Of a stretch of DNA of 64,000 bases, positions 55,364 through 64,000 are shown in pieces. The notes below the pieces were generated by a model. The model was not told the origin of the DNA. It worked only from the letters and a program-made list of their open reading frames with translations, and made no database searches. The translations under genes and the position numbers were made by a program. The stretch is from Streptomyces sp. 3214.6 (GTDB lineage: Bacteria > Actinomycetota > Actinomycetes > Streptomycetales > Streptomycetaceae). Every line of letters starts with the position of its first letter. Within the stretch, counting starts at the first letter, position 1. Location of the stretch: assembly GCF_900129855.1 (NCBI RefSeq), contig NZ_LT670819.1, positions 5,208,001 to 5,272,000 on the forward strand, given 5' to 3'.

Positions 55364-57484
55364 ATGCGGTGGTTGGTGGGATGGAGCAGCACCGCCGCGG
55401 GTGCGCTGGGCGGAGCCATGGGCTACGAAGGCCGCCAGGACGACGGTGCGGCGTACGGAGGCCAAGTCGGCCACGACGGTGAGACCTTGCACCCGGTCGG
55501 CTCCCAACTCCTGTGGGGCGACCCCGATCCGCTGTGGGCGGTCGGCGACTGGCGCCCCGACGAGGTGCGGGTGGTGCAGGCCGACGCCCAGACCCGGATC
55601 GCGGTCCTCGGCACCTGCGGGGCGAGCGACGAACAACTGCGCGTCGGACTGTTCGCCGCGCGCGGAGGGGCACTTCGGCATCTGACGGCATGGTCGGGCA
55701 GCTACACGGCGATCGTCCAGGTCGGCCGGCGCATCACCGTCTGCGGTGATCTCGCGGGCGCCCGCCCGGTGTTCCACACCCCGTGGGCGGGCGGCACGGC
55801 GTACGCGACGGCCGCGCTGCCGCTGGCCGACCTCATCGAGGCCAACCTCGACTTCGGCCACCTGGCGGCCCTGCTCGCCGCCCCCGACGTACCGGCCGCC
55901 CTGCACGACTCCACCCCGTACGACGGCGTGCGACGCATTCCGCCGGGGCATGCGTTGATCCTGCGCGCCGGGGCGCGCGAGGTCGCCGGCTACGAGCCGG
56001 TCGCCTCCCTCGCCGTGGCGGCGCCCCCGGCCGACGCGGACAGCGCGGTCGACGGCGTGCGCGACGCGCTCATCGAGGCGGTACGCGCGCGTCTGTCCGC
56101 GCCCCGGCACGTCCCCGACATCGATCCCGGCCCGGTGCCCGGCATGGGACCCGCCGAACGGCGCGCCGCGCGCGGGATGCCCGTTCCCGGCATCGGCGCC
56201 GACCTCTCCGGCGGTCCGGCCTCCGGCACGCTGGCGCTCCTGGCGGCCGGCCTGCCCGGCATGCCCGGCACCCTGCTCGGACACGGCACGGGCGCGGGGG
56301 AGCGGCTGCTGGCCGTCACCTTCAACGACCTGGCCGTCGGCGGCCGCGAGGCCGAACTGGAACGGGCCGGCGCCCTCGCGGCCAACCCGCGACTGCACCA
56401 CGTCGTGGTGGCCGGCAGCGAGGAGACCCTGCCGTACGCGGACCTGGACGGCCCGCTGACCGACGAACCCGGCGCCAGCCTGGTCACGGCCGCCCGCCAC
56501 CGGGCGCGTCTCGCGGCGGGCAGCGCGGACCACTTCACGGGCTCCGGCGCCCGCCAGGTCCTGGACGCCCACCCGGCCCGCCTCGCCGACCTGCTGATGG
56601 ACCGCAAGCGCCGCCACCTGGTACGCCCCGTCGCGGCGTTGACGAAGGCCGACGGGTCGGTACTCGTCCCCGCGCGCGTGTACGGCGCGGCCCGCCGCCT
56701 GGCCCGTACGTCCTACCGCGCGGGCATGGAGGGCCTGGCAGAACGCCTCCTGCACCGCAGCTTCAGCTTCGACGACCCCGGAGGCGCCGTAGGGGCGTCC
56801 CTGGCCGCCCTCACCTGGGGCGGCGCGGGCCCGGCGGCGCGCTGGCTGACGGGTGAGGCGCTGGCTGAAGTATCGGTTCGCCTGCAGGGCGCCGCGCACC
56901 GGTCCGGAGTCGGCCCCGGCCAGCGCCCGGGCGACTACCGCGCGCGTGCCGCCCTCACGCGTCATGCCATGGACCTGCGTGTCCTGGAGCAGGCCGCCGA
57001 GATCCGCTCCCAGCGGCTGCACGCTCCGTTTCTCGACAACCAGGTCGTCCGCGCGTGCCGGGCGCTCCCCGAGACCCTGCGCGTGCAACCGGGGGCGCGC
57101 GCCGCGATCCTGCGCACCGTCCTGAAGGGCGCCGGTGTCACCGACCTCCCGCCCGGCTGGGGCGCCCCTTCCCAGGCCCCGGTCACCGCGGCGGCCCGGG
57201 CAGGCCTGCGTATGGCGATGGACCCCCTCCTCACCCTCTTCGAGGCCCCCCTGCTCGCGGAAGCGGGACTGATCGAGGCGAGAGTCGTCCGCAAGGCCCT
57301 CAGAGCCGCCGCGGCGGGCGAAGCCCTCCCCCTGGACGGCCTCGCCGACCTGATCTCCCTCGAGATCTGGCTCCGCCGCCTCCTGTCCCGCAGAGGAACC
57401 TGCTGGACAGGAACCCCGGCCCGCGCACGCGCGGTACCGGCAGGCATCGCCCCTCAGAGGCGAGCGGTCTCCTCGGGCGGCTGA
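55364..57484 (+). CDS. asparagine synthase-like protein without glutaminase Cys
   Basis: The 706-residue product has the two-domain layout of class B asparagine synthetase, but its start (MRWLVGWSS) lacks the Cys at position 2 that glutaminase activity needs. The synthetase half shows a pyrophosphatase loop GADLSGGPASG in place of the usual LSGGLDS; it keeps SGG but loses the Asp. Later features are HFTGSGARQVLDAHP and LHAPFLDNQVVRACR. Such proteins in actinobacteria include lasso-peptide cyclases and amide-bond enzymes of secondary metabolism. No precursor peptide or protease partner is seen nearby. The ATG follows GGAGG. Confidence 0.8.
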   Translation: MRWLVGWSSTAAGALGGAMGYEGRQDDGAAYGGQVGHDGETLHPVGSQLLWGDPDPLWAVGDWRPDEVRVVQADAQTRIAVLGTCGASDEQLRVGLFAARGGALRHLTAWSGSYTAIVQVGRRITVCGDLAGARPVFHTPWAGGTAYATAALPLADLIEANLDFGHLAALLAAPDVPAALHDSTPYDGVRRIPPGHALILRAGAREVAGYEPVASLAVAAPPADADSAVDGVRDALIEAVRARLSAPRHVPDIDPGPVPGMGPAERRAARGMPVPGIGADLSGGPASGTLALLAAGLPGMPGTLLGHGTGAGERLLAVTFNDLAVGGREAELERAGALAANPRLHHVVVAGSEETLPYADLDGPLTDEPGASLVTAARHRARLAAGSADHFTGSGARQVLDAHPARLADLLMDRKRRHLVRPVAALTKADGSVLVPARVYGAARRLARTSYRAGMEGLAERLLHRSFSFDDPGGAVGASLAALTWGGAGPAARWLTGEALAEVSVRLQGAAHRSGVGPGQRPGDYRARAALTRHAMDLRVLEQAAEIRSQRLHAPFLDNQVVRACRALPETLRVQPGARAAILRTVLKGAGVTDLPPGWGAPSQAPVTAAARAGLRMAMDPLLTLFEAPLLAEAGLIEARVVRKALRAAAAGEALPLDGLADLISLEIWLRRLLSRRGTCWTGTPARARAVPAGIAPQRRAVSSGG

Positions 57485-57503
57485 GGCCGCGCCGCTCCTG
57501 CCG

Positions 57504-57525
57504 CTGCCCGCACTACTGCGGGCAG
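57504..57525 (+). terminator. terminator after the asparagine synthase-like gene
   Basis: CTGCCCGCA (57504-57512) pairs perfectly with TGCGGGCAG (57517-57525) around a CTAC loop, 20 bases after the stop. Confidence 0.7.
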
Positions 57526-57731
57526 TCGTGCCGCTGGTGCGGCACGCGTGGGCTCAGCGGCACCCCGCACCGCCGGGCCGCGCCACCCACCCCTCAGCCG
57601 CCACGCCGAGCCACGCCAAACGGAGCCGGCCGTACGCACCTGGGGACCGACCCCCGGGCACCCACCCCGCCCCACGACCGACCGCCCCGAAACGCGGTGC
57701 CCCCACCTCGTCCCCCGGGGACAATGAACAG

Positions 57732-60700
57732 GTGCGGTACAGAATCCTGGGCGTCACCCAGACCGAGGACGACCAGGGCATCGCCGTATCCATCCCCGGC
57801 CTCCGCCTCCGCACGCTCCTTACCGCCCTGGCCCTCCGCCCGGGCCGCGCCGCCGCCCCGGAAACCCTCATCGACGAGGTCTGGGCCGACTCCCCGCCCC
57901 AGGACGCCACCGCCGCCCTCCAGGCCCTTATCGGCCGTCTCCGCCGTGCCGTCGGCAAGGACACCGTCACCTCCGCCCCCGAGGGTTACCGCCTCGCCGC
58001 GACCGAGGACGACGTCGACCTCTTCGTCTTCGAACGGCTCGTACGCCAGGGCACCGACACCCTGCGGCAGGGCGACGCCTCCGCCGCCGCCCGCGCCCTC
58101 GACGCCGCCCTCGCCCTATGGCGCGGCCCCGCCCTCGCCGACCTCCCCGACCGCACCGCGGCCGCCCGTCCCGAGGCTCTCCACCTGGAAGCCACCCGCG
58201 CCCGCGCCGAGGCCGACCTCCTCCTGGGCCGCGCCCGCGAAGCCGTGCCGCGCCTGACGGAACTGACCGCCGCGCACCCCTACGACGAGCCGCTGCACGC
58301 CCTCCTCATCCGCGCCCTGCGCGACGCCGGCCGCGCCGCCGACGCCCTCGCCGCCTACGAGACCGCCCGCCGCACCCTCGCCGACGGCCTCGGCGCCGAC
58401 CCGGGCCCACACCTGCGTGCCCTGCACACCGAACTCCTGAACCGCCCGACACGGACGCACCGTCGCCGACACGACCACGGCCCGGCACCGACCCACCCCC
58501 CAGCGCCCCTCGCCGACCTCACCCCGTTCCACCTTCCCGAACGCACCGGCAACATCCGTCCGCGGCTTACCTCTTTCGTGGGCCGGGAACCCGAGCTCGC
58601 CGCCATCCGTTCCGAATTGCACAGGGCCCGTCTCGTCACGCTCACCGGACCGGGCGGCTCCGGAAAGACCCGTCTCGCCGAGGAAGCCGCCGCCGGGCTC
58701 CCGCAGGCGTGGCTGGCCGAACTGGCGCCGCTCGACCGGCCGGAGGCGGTGCCGGGCGCGGTGGTCAGTGCCCTCGGTCTGCGCGAGACCGTCCTGTTGA
58801 CCACCGACCTGGCCACCCCGCAGGACGACCCGGTCGCCCTGCTCGTCGAGTACTGCGCACAGCGCAGCCAACTCCTGATCCTTGACAACTGCGAACATGT
58901 CATCGGCGCGGCCGCCGCCCTCGCCGAGACCCTCCTCACCCGCTGCCCCGGGCTCACGATCCTCGCCACCAGCCGTGAACCCCTGGGCATCCCCGGTGAG
59001 TCGGTGCGCCCGGTCGAGCCCCTCCTCCCCGACCAGGCGCACCGCCTGTTCACCGACCGCGCGGCCGCCGCCCGCCCCGACGCGGTCGCCACCCTGCACG
59101 ACCGGGACCAGGAGGCGATCGCGGAGATCTGCCGCCGGCTGGACGGGCTGCCGCTCGCCATCGAGCTGGCCGCCGCCCGCCTCCGGATGCTCACCCCGCG
59201 CCAGATCGCCGACCGCCTCGACGACCGCTTCCGCCTGCTCACCTCGGGCAGCCGCACGGTCCTGCCCCGCCAGCAGACCCTGCGGGCCGTCGTCGACTGG
59301 TCCTGGGACCTGCTCGACGAACCGGAGCGCACACTGCTGCGCGAGCTGTCCGTGTTCGCGGGCGGCTGGGACCTGGAGGCGGCGGAGGCCGTGTGCACCG
59401 GCCCCGTCGCGGACCTCGTCGGAGCGCTCGTCGACAAGTCCCTGGTCGTGGCCGCCCCCTGTGAGGGCGACGGCGGCGACGGCATGCGCTACCGCATGCT
59501 GGAGACCATCCACGAGTACGCCACCGAACGCGCGGCCGAGTCCCCGCGGTCCCGCGCGGCGGTCGAACGGCGACACCGTGCGTGGGTGCGCGCGCTCGTC
59601 GAGCGGGCCGATCCACTGCTGCGCTCCGCGGAGCAACTCCGCTGGATCTCCCGCCTGGAGACCGAGATGGACAACATCCGCGTGGGCCTCCAGCGCGCGC
59701 TGATGGCAGGTGACGAGGAGGAGGCCGCCGCCCTCTGCCTCGCCACGGGCTGGTTCTGGTGGCTGCGCAACCACCGCCACGAGGGCGCCGAATGGACCGA
59801 CCGCACCCTGCGTCTGGGCGCCGTCCTGGACACGCTCCAGCCCTCCCGCACGAACAACAGCCCCGACCGTGCGCCCGCCCGCCCCCTCGACCCCGCTGCC
59901 ACCCTCACCTGCCGCTCCCTCACCGTCCCCGCCGACCTCACCGCCCGCATGGCCGCCGTCGACCCCGTCGACGCCTTCCTCGAGACGACCCCGCCCGCGC
60001 CCGGGGCGGACGGCCACACCCGGTACATGCGGCGCGTGAACCTGCGGATGCTGCATCTGTTCCTGTTGTCGGAGTCCGAGCGGAAGGACGTCGGGGCGGA
60101 CTCACGCCACCGGCAGTACCTCGTCCGCCTGCGCGCCGACTACGAGCCGGGCGGCCCGCAGGCCGCCGTGATGCCCGGCCTGATCTGGCCGTTGACGGCC
60201 TTCCAGCTGCGGGACACGGTGGACGTCCGGAGCATCCTGGACGCGGCCGTCGCCAACTGCCGTGCCTACGGCGGCGACTGGGAACTCGGCTGCACCCTGA
60301 TGTTCCGCACGCACACGGTCGTCGACTCGTCCGGCGGACTGCACGGCGTCGACGACGACCTGGCGGAGCTGCGGGAGCTCAGCACGCGCGTCGGCGACCG
60401 CTGGATGCGGGCCCAGGTGTGCAGTGCGGCCGCCGAGGCGGAGATGGCGCGCAGCCGCTTCGCGGAGGCGGAGCGCGAGTACCGCGAGGCGCTGCGGCTC
60501 GCCTACGAGGTCGGGGCGTACACGGAGTCGCCGTTCCTCATCGCCCGGCTCGCGGAGATCGCCTACCGCTCGGGCGACGTCGACGGCGCGCTCGCCGCGC
60601 TGGACGAGGCGGACAACGCCGCCGACCGCCACGGCGTGCCGGACGTCCGGGCGTTCGTCCTCCTGCTGCGCGCTCACATCGCACTCTACGAGGGGCAGGC

Positions 60701-61214
60701 CGCCCACGCGCGCGAGCTCTGCGACCGGGCCCGTACGGCGGCCGGGGAGGGCACACCGCCACCGCAGTTCGCGGCGGCGCTCGGTTTGCTCGACGCGGAC
60801 CTCACGGCCGCCGAGTCCGGCCCCGAGCACGGTCTGCCGATGCTCGCCGACACGCTGCGCCGGGCGGTGGCCGACGAGTGCGCCGAGACGGTCACCTCGT
60901 CGATCCTGGACGGCGCGGCGGACGTGCTGGCCCACCTCGGCGACTTGCCGCGCGCGGCCCGACTCCTCGCGACCGCCGACGCTCTGCGCGGCCCCCACCC
61001 GCGCCCCGCCCCGGACCACGCCCGGGCCGAGCGGGCCGAGGCCGCGATCCGTGAGGCCCTGGGCGCCGAAGGCTACGCGGCCGAGCGCACCCGGGGTACG
61101 TCCATGACGGTGACCGACGCCCTCGACGAACTCACGCGAGCCGCGCACGACCACCCCGCCCCACCGCCGGACACGGCGCGCCCCGCAGCCTTCCGGTCCG
61201 CTACGAGCAGGTGA
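57732..61214 (+). CDS. SARP/AfsR-like regulator with NB-ARC and TPR
   Basis: The 1160-residue regulator has, in order: a winged helix of the OmpR/SARP type (about 1-90), a BTAD domain (about 95-240), an NB-ARC ATPase (about 280-580; Walker A GPGGSGKTR, Walker B LLILDNCEH), and a helical TPR-like C-terminal half (about 650-1150). Large SARPs of this type activate antibiotic or developmental genes and may respond to phosphorylation or ligand. The GTG at 57732 is set by GGGGA ten bases upstream and by the domain start. The stop overlaps the convergent sigma-factor gene by 14 bases. Confidence 0.9.
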   Translation: MRYRILGVTQTEDDQGIAVSIPGLRLRTLLTALALRPGRAAAPETLIDEVWADSPPQDATAALQALIGRLRRAVGKDTVTSAPEGYRLAATEDDVDLFVFERLVRQGTDTLRQGDASAAARALDAALALWRGPALADLPDRTAAARPEALHLEATRARAEADLLLGRAREAVPRLTELTAAHPYDEPLHALLIRALRDAGRAADALAAYETARRTLADGLGADPGPHLRALHTELLNRPTRTHRRRHDHGPAPTHPPAPLADLTPFHLPERTGNIRPRLTSFVGREPELAAIRSELHRARLVTLTGPGGSGKTRLAEEAAAGLPQAWLAELAPLDRPEAVPGAVVSALGLRETVLLTTDLATPQDDPVALLVEYCAQRSQLLILDNCEHVIGAAAALAETLLTRCPGLTILATSREPLGIPGESVRPVEPLLPDQAHRLFTDRAAAARPDAVATLHDRDQEAIAEICRRLDGLPLAIELAAARLRMLTPRQIADRLDDRFRLLTSGSRTVLPRQQTLRAVVDWSWDLLDEPERTLLRELSVFAGGWDLEAAEAVCTGPVADLVGALVDKSLVVAAPCEGDGGDGMRYRMLETIHEYATERAAESPRSRAAVERRHRAWVRALVERADPLLRSAEQLRWISRLETEMDNIRVGLQRALMAGDEEEAAALCLATGWFWWLRNHRHEGAEWTDRTLRLGAVLDTLQPSRTNNSPDRAPARPLDPAATLTCRSLTVPADLTARMAAVDPVDAFLETTPPAPGADGHTRYMRRVNLRMLHLFLLSESERKDVGADSRHRQYLVRLRADYEPGGPQAAVMPGLIWPLTAFQLRDTVDVRSILDAAVANCRAYGGDWELGCTLMFRTHTVVDSSGGLHGVDDDLAELRELSTRVGDRWMRAQVCSAAAEAEMARSRFAEAEREYREALRLAYEVGAYTESPFLIARLAEIAYRSGDVDGALAALDEADNAADRHGVPDVRAFVLLLRAHIALYEGQAAHARELCDRARTAAGEGTPPPQFAAALGLLDADLTAAESGPEHGLPMLADTLRRAVADECAETVTSSILDGAADVLAHLGDLPRAARLLATADALRGPHPRPAPDHARAERAEAAIREALGAEGYAAERTRGTSMTVTDALDELTRAAHDHPAPPPDTARPAAFRSATSR

Positions 61215-63087
61215 ACGTGGACTCGGCCCAGTCCGCGAGTGCCACCGTGTCGAAGGTGCTGTGCGGCTCGACCACCAGGCGTACGGTCGCGCGGCCGGTG
61301 AGGTTCACATGGACGGGCACGGCCGGGTCACCACCCTTGATCACCCCGGACGACCAGAGCCGGTTCCCGTCGCCGTAGACGGAGAAGGAGACCTTGCCGA
61401 GCTTCATCGTCAGATCGTCGACGCCGACGAGCGCGTCGTAGGAGGTGCACTCCCGGTTGAGGTCGACGGTGACGGAGGACTCGCCGTGCACGGTCACCCC
61501 GCGCCCGTACGGCCGGTCCGCGATGGACAGCCCGTCGTCGCGCTGCCACACCCAGCTGCTGCCGCCGAGCCGGATCTCGGGCCCGGTCCCGTCGCCGGTG
61601 ACGTCGAAGGACAGCTCGCTCAGCGGGTAGGCGGCCGGAGCGGGCGGCGGCGTGCGTGTGGGGGTCGGGGTGGGCGTCGGCGTCGGGGTCGGCGTCGGGG
61701 TGAGGATGGGGGCCGGCGGTGGTGTGGGGGCCGGCGTCGGGATAGGCGTGGGCCTGGGGCTCGCGGCCGGCGTCGGGGCCGCCGCCGGGATGATCGCCGG
61801 AGGGTTCGGCTCGGGCTCCTGCGTCGGCGTAGGCGTGGGGGTCGGCTCCTCGGGGCGTGCGACCGGCGCCGGCGCGGATGCCGGGGGCTTGGCCTCGGGC
61901 TGCTTGGCAGGACTGCCGTTGCCGACGAGCGCGAGGGCCACGGCGGCGGACGCCACCGCGACCACACCGGCGGCGATGCCGGCCTTCACGGGCGCGCCCA
62001 GCCCCTCCGAGGCCAGCGCACCGCCCCCGGCGCCCGTCCCGCCGGAGGAACCGCTCGCCGCGGCGGCCGCGCCCGCCGCCCCCACCCCGGCGCCCCCGGC
62101 GAGGAGCGCGACGGCCTTGGCGTACCCGGCGGCGCCGAACCAGCCGATGACCGCGACCGGCACGACGGCGGGGATGCTGCTGGCGACCTCCTCGATCTGC
62201 AGGGCGGCCAGCCGGCATTTGGCGCACTCCTCCAGATGCTTGCGCAGCCCTCGTTCCGCGCGGGTGCGCAGTCGGCGGCGGGCGTAGGTGCCGAGCTGGT
62301 CGGCGTAGCGGGCGCACTCCTCGTCGCTGGTGAGGGTGGCGCTGACATGGGCCTGGAGATAGGCCTGCTTGAGGCCCTCGCGGGCGCGGCTGGCGAGCAC
62401 GCGCGTGCCGTTGGCGTCGAGGCCGAAGAGCATGGCGACCTCGCTCGGCGACTCGTCCTCGACCTCGGTGTGCCACAGCACCGCCTGCCAGCGCTCGGGC
62501 AGCGAGCGGAAGGCCCGCATGGCCATGGACTGCTCGGCCTCGTGCATCGCGCGCACGTCGGCGCCCAGGTCCAGGCTGTCGTCGTCGGCGACGTCCAAGG
62601 AGCGGGCGGACTGCGCGGCGAACACCGCGAAGTCGTCGACGAGTTGCTCCCGCTTCGCCGAGCGCGTCCAGCCCGCGGCGACGCGGCGGACGGAGGTGAG
62701 GAGGTAGGCGCGGACGGCGTACTTGGGTCCCGAGCCGCCGCGCACCGCCTGGAGCATGCGGGCGAAGACCTCGGCGGTGAGATCGTCGGCGGTGTGCGCG
62801 TCCCGGCAGCAGGTGCGGGCGTAGCGGCGCACGGCGTCGGCGTGACGTCGGTACAGCTCCTCGTACGCCGTGTCGTCGCCCGAGCGCATCCGGCCGATCA
62901 GGTCGGTGTCGGCCGGCGGCAGGTCCCGCGGCGGCGGGAGGATGCCCCCGGTCCGCCCTTCGCGCTGTGCCGGGACGGTGCTCTCCACCGGGGCGGCCGG
63001 CGGGGTGGGTGCCGGGCCGCTCGCGCGTCCGCCCTGGCTCGGCACCTGCGGTGAACCGAGTGACTCGTCCCGACCGTCAACGCTCAT
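61201..63087 (-). CDS. ECF sigma factor fused to zf-HC2, membrane segment and NPCBM domain
   Basis: The 628-residue protein begins with ECF sigma regions 2 and 4 (YEELYRRHADAVRRYAR, then LPERWQAVLWHTEVE and ESPSEVAMLFGLDANG). A zinc-binding HLEECAKC anti-sigma-like motif follows near 285, then a membrane segment near 370-390 and a Pro/Thr-rich wall-spanning stretch (about 400-490). The last 140 residues resemble the NPCBM carbohydrate-binding module (SWVWQRDDGLSIADRPYG, then CTSYDALVGVDD). The outer part may sense wall sugars and release the sigma part. Start at ATG 63087 (GGGGGG about ten bases upstream); a GTG at 63129 is possible. Confidence 0.88.
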   Translation of the reverse strand: MSVDGRDESLGSPQVPSQGGRASGPAPTPPAAPVESTVPAQREGRTGGILPPPRDLPPADTDLIGRMRSGDDTAYEELYRRHADAVRRYARTCCRDAHTADDLTAEVFARMLQAVRGGSGPKYAVRAYLLTSVRRVAAGWTRSAKREQLVDDFAVFAAQSARSLDVADDDSLDLGADVRAMHEAEQSMAMRAFRSLPERWQAVLWHTEVEDESPSEVAMLFGLDANGTRVLASRAREGLKQAYLQAHVSATLTSDEECARYADQLGTYARRRLRTRAERGLRKHLEECAKCRLAALQIEEVASSIPAVVPVAVIGWFGAAGYAKAVALLAGGAGVGAAGAAAAASGSSGGTGAGGGALASEGLGAPVKAGIAAGVVAVASAAVALALVGNGSPAKQPEAKPPASAPAPVARPEEPTPTPTPTQEPEPNPPAIIPAAAPTPAASPRPTPIPTPAPTPPPAPILTPTPTPTPTPTPTPTRTPPPAPAAYPLSELSFDVTGDGTGPEIRLGGSSWVWQRDDGLSIADRPYGRGVTVHGESSVTVDLNRECTSYDALVGVDDLTMKLGKVSFSVYGDGNRLWSSGVIKGGDPAVPVHVNLTGRATVRLVVEPHSTFDTVALADWAESTFTCS

Positions 63088-63310
63088 CGCGGAAAGCCCC
63101 CCGCCGCCTGCCCTACCAGTCCCGACCACCGGGTCAGGGTGCCATATTGGCTTTTGTTCAGGACCCTGTGGGACGGCCCTACCACTCGTCCGTGCGGACT
63201 TGTCGAAACCCAGTACTAGGTTTCACTCGTACGGGGAAGGTTCAACTTTCGTGCCCGGGGCAGGAGTTGAGACTCCGGACCGAAATGCCCCGTATGCGTT
63301 CGGGATGGCC

Positions 63311-63344
63311 GTGGGGGTGAGGGCCGCTCGGCCCCCACCCCCAC
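63311..63344 (-). terminator. terminator of the TetR gene
   Basis: GTGGGGGTGAGGGCCG (63311-63326) and CGGCCCCCACCCCCAC (63329-63344) form a 16-bp stem with one mismatch, 16 bases after the TetR stop on the minus strand. Confidence 0.75.
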
Positions 63345-63359
63345 AGCCACCCTTACGAG

Positions 63360-64000
63360 TCAAACGGACCGCGACCGCAGGCCCTCCAGCAGGATGTCCA
63401 GCAGCCGTGCCGAAGCGGCCGCCTGCTGGGCCGGGTCCGGCAGCGAAGGCGCCGCCGTCGCGATGACCAGCAGCACGTCCGACACCGACACGTCGGCGCG
63501 CAGTTCGCCCGCCTCCCGCGCCCGCTCCACGAGCCGGCCCACGACCTCCAGCAGCGCCGCCGCCCCGGCGTCGTCGACGGCGGTCGTCGTGCCGTCGTCA
63601 GCGACGAGCCGCAGCTCACCGCTAACCGGCTGGGTCCGCTGCTGCGGCACCCGCGCCCCGTCGGTCGACACGGCCTCGGTGCCGTCCTCGGAGACCCCGA
63701 CGCGCAGCACCTGCGGCGGCAGCAGCCGCCCCGCGCCGGACGCCACGGACGTCCGCAGGAAGCGCGACAGCGCCGACCACGGCTCGTCCTCCTGGCCGAG
63801 CGCCGCCCGCGCCTGGTCGGTCAGCCGAGAGGTCTCCTCCTCGGCTATCCGCCGCACCAGGACGTCCTTGCTCGGGAACCGCCGGTACACCGTGCCGACG
63901 CCGACCCGCGCGCGCCGCGCCACGTCCTCCATCGGCGCGCCGTACCCCAGCTCACCGAACACCTCGCGCGCCGCGCGCAGTACGTGTTCCAGATTGCGCT
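63360..64000 (-). CDS. atrA: TetR-family regulator, probably AtrA (5' end outside window)
   Basis: The frame is open to the right edge, so the first residues are missing. The visible part begins RNLEHVLRAAREVFGELGYGAPMEDVARRARVGVGTVYRRFPSK, split here by its helix-turn-helix (VARRARVGVGTVYRRF). A divergent ligand domain follows with a long disordered insert rich in Thr/Gly/Gln. From memory AtrA of S. coelicolor, which activates actII-ORF4 and responds to sugar metabolism, lies beside this sigma-factor gene. The synteny and helix suggest this is its orthologue, but the assignment is not proven. A terminator follows the stop. Confidence 0.65.
   Translation of the reverse strand, partial: RNLEHVLRAAREVFGELGYGAPMEDVARRARVGVGTVYRRFPSKDVLVRRIAEEETSRLTDQARAALGQEDEPWSALSRFLRTSVASGAGRLLPPQVLRVGVSEDGTEAVSTDGARVPQQRTQPVSGELRLVADDGTTTAVDDAGAAALLEVVGRLVERAREAGELRADVSVSDVLLVIATAAPSLPDPAQQAAASARLLDILLEGLRSRSV

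Overview
The window is chromosomal DNA of a Streptomyces-type actinomycete. Base composition is very high in G+C with strongly GC-biased third codon positions, GTG and TTG starts are frequent, and lineage markers are present: BldC, a Lsr2-type nucleoid protein, an NsdA-like regulator, a SARP regulator, DUF3073 and an ECF sigma factor with a giant C-terminal extension. From memory, the gene order matches the conserved core region of S. coelicolor running from purD through bldC to about atrA. I could not run a comparison, so that correspondence is recalled, not measured.

Left third (1-19.3 kb): purine biosynthesis is dispersed on the + strand as purD (cut by the left edge), purC, purS-purQ-purL (overlapping stops and starts), purF and purM. 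Together they cover most steps from PRPP to AIR and SAICAR. Between them sit a large low-complexity membrane protein with a degenerate M48-peptidase-like domain, an N,N-dimethylformamidase-beta-like protein, and a minus-strand ABC-2 exporter/two-component operon. That operon is bracketed by two identical tRNA-Gly(GCC) genes. A third, structurally odd tRNA-Gly(UCC)-like gene and a Lsr2-type gene follow.

Middle (19.4-31 kb): DUF3073, valine dehydrogenase, the developmental regulator bldC with a long leader, a DUF6274 gene, the DEAH helicase HrpA flanked by tRNA genes (Asp on one side; Phe, Asp and Glu on the other), a membrane-anchored metallophosphoesterase, a minimal zincin and a lipoprotein.

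Right half (31-64 kb): a CsdA-type DEAD-box helicase with an Arg/Asp/Gly-rich tail, a secreted FG-GAP protein, an APC permease, tRNA-Lys, a Tat-lipoprotein GH3 glycosidase, and a DeoR/DUF4406/Nudix cluster. Next is a riboflavin-type module (GTP cyclohydrolase II, MarR regulator, reductase-deaminase fusion) that shares a TTCAA-N2-TTGAA operator motif. Then come tRNA-fMet, an M23 endopeptidase under a cyclic-di-AMP (ydaO) riboswitch, an aldo/keto reductase preceded by eight CACGTG palindromes at exact 13-bp spacing, a PrsW protease, TrmB, L-2-hydroxyglutarate oxidase, an NsdA-like regulator, an asparagine-synthase-like protein, a SARP/NB-ARC regulator, the one-piece ECF sigma/zf-HC2/NPCBM protein and a TetR regulator (probably AtrA) cut by the right edge.

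No prophage, insertion sequence, CRISPR array or integrase was seen. Most of the window is core genome. The items most worth a second look are the atypical tRNA-Gly at 10845-10916, the MarR/riboflavin operators, the CACGTG array, and the membrane-tethered sigma factor.
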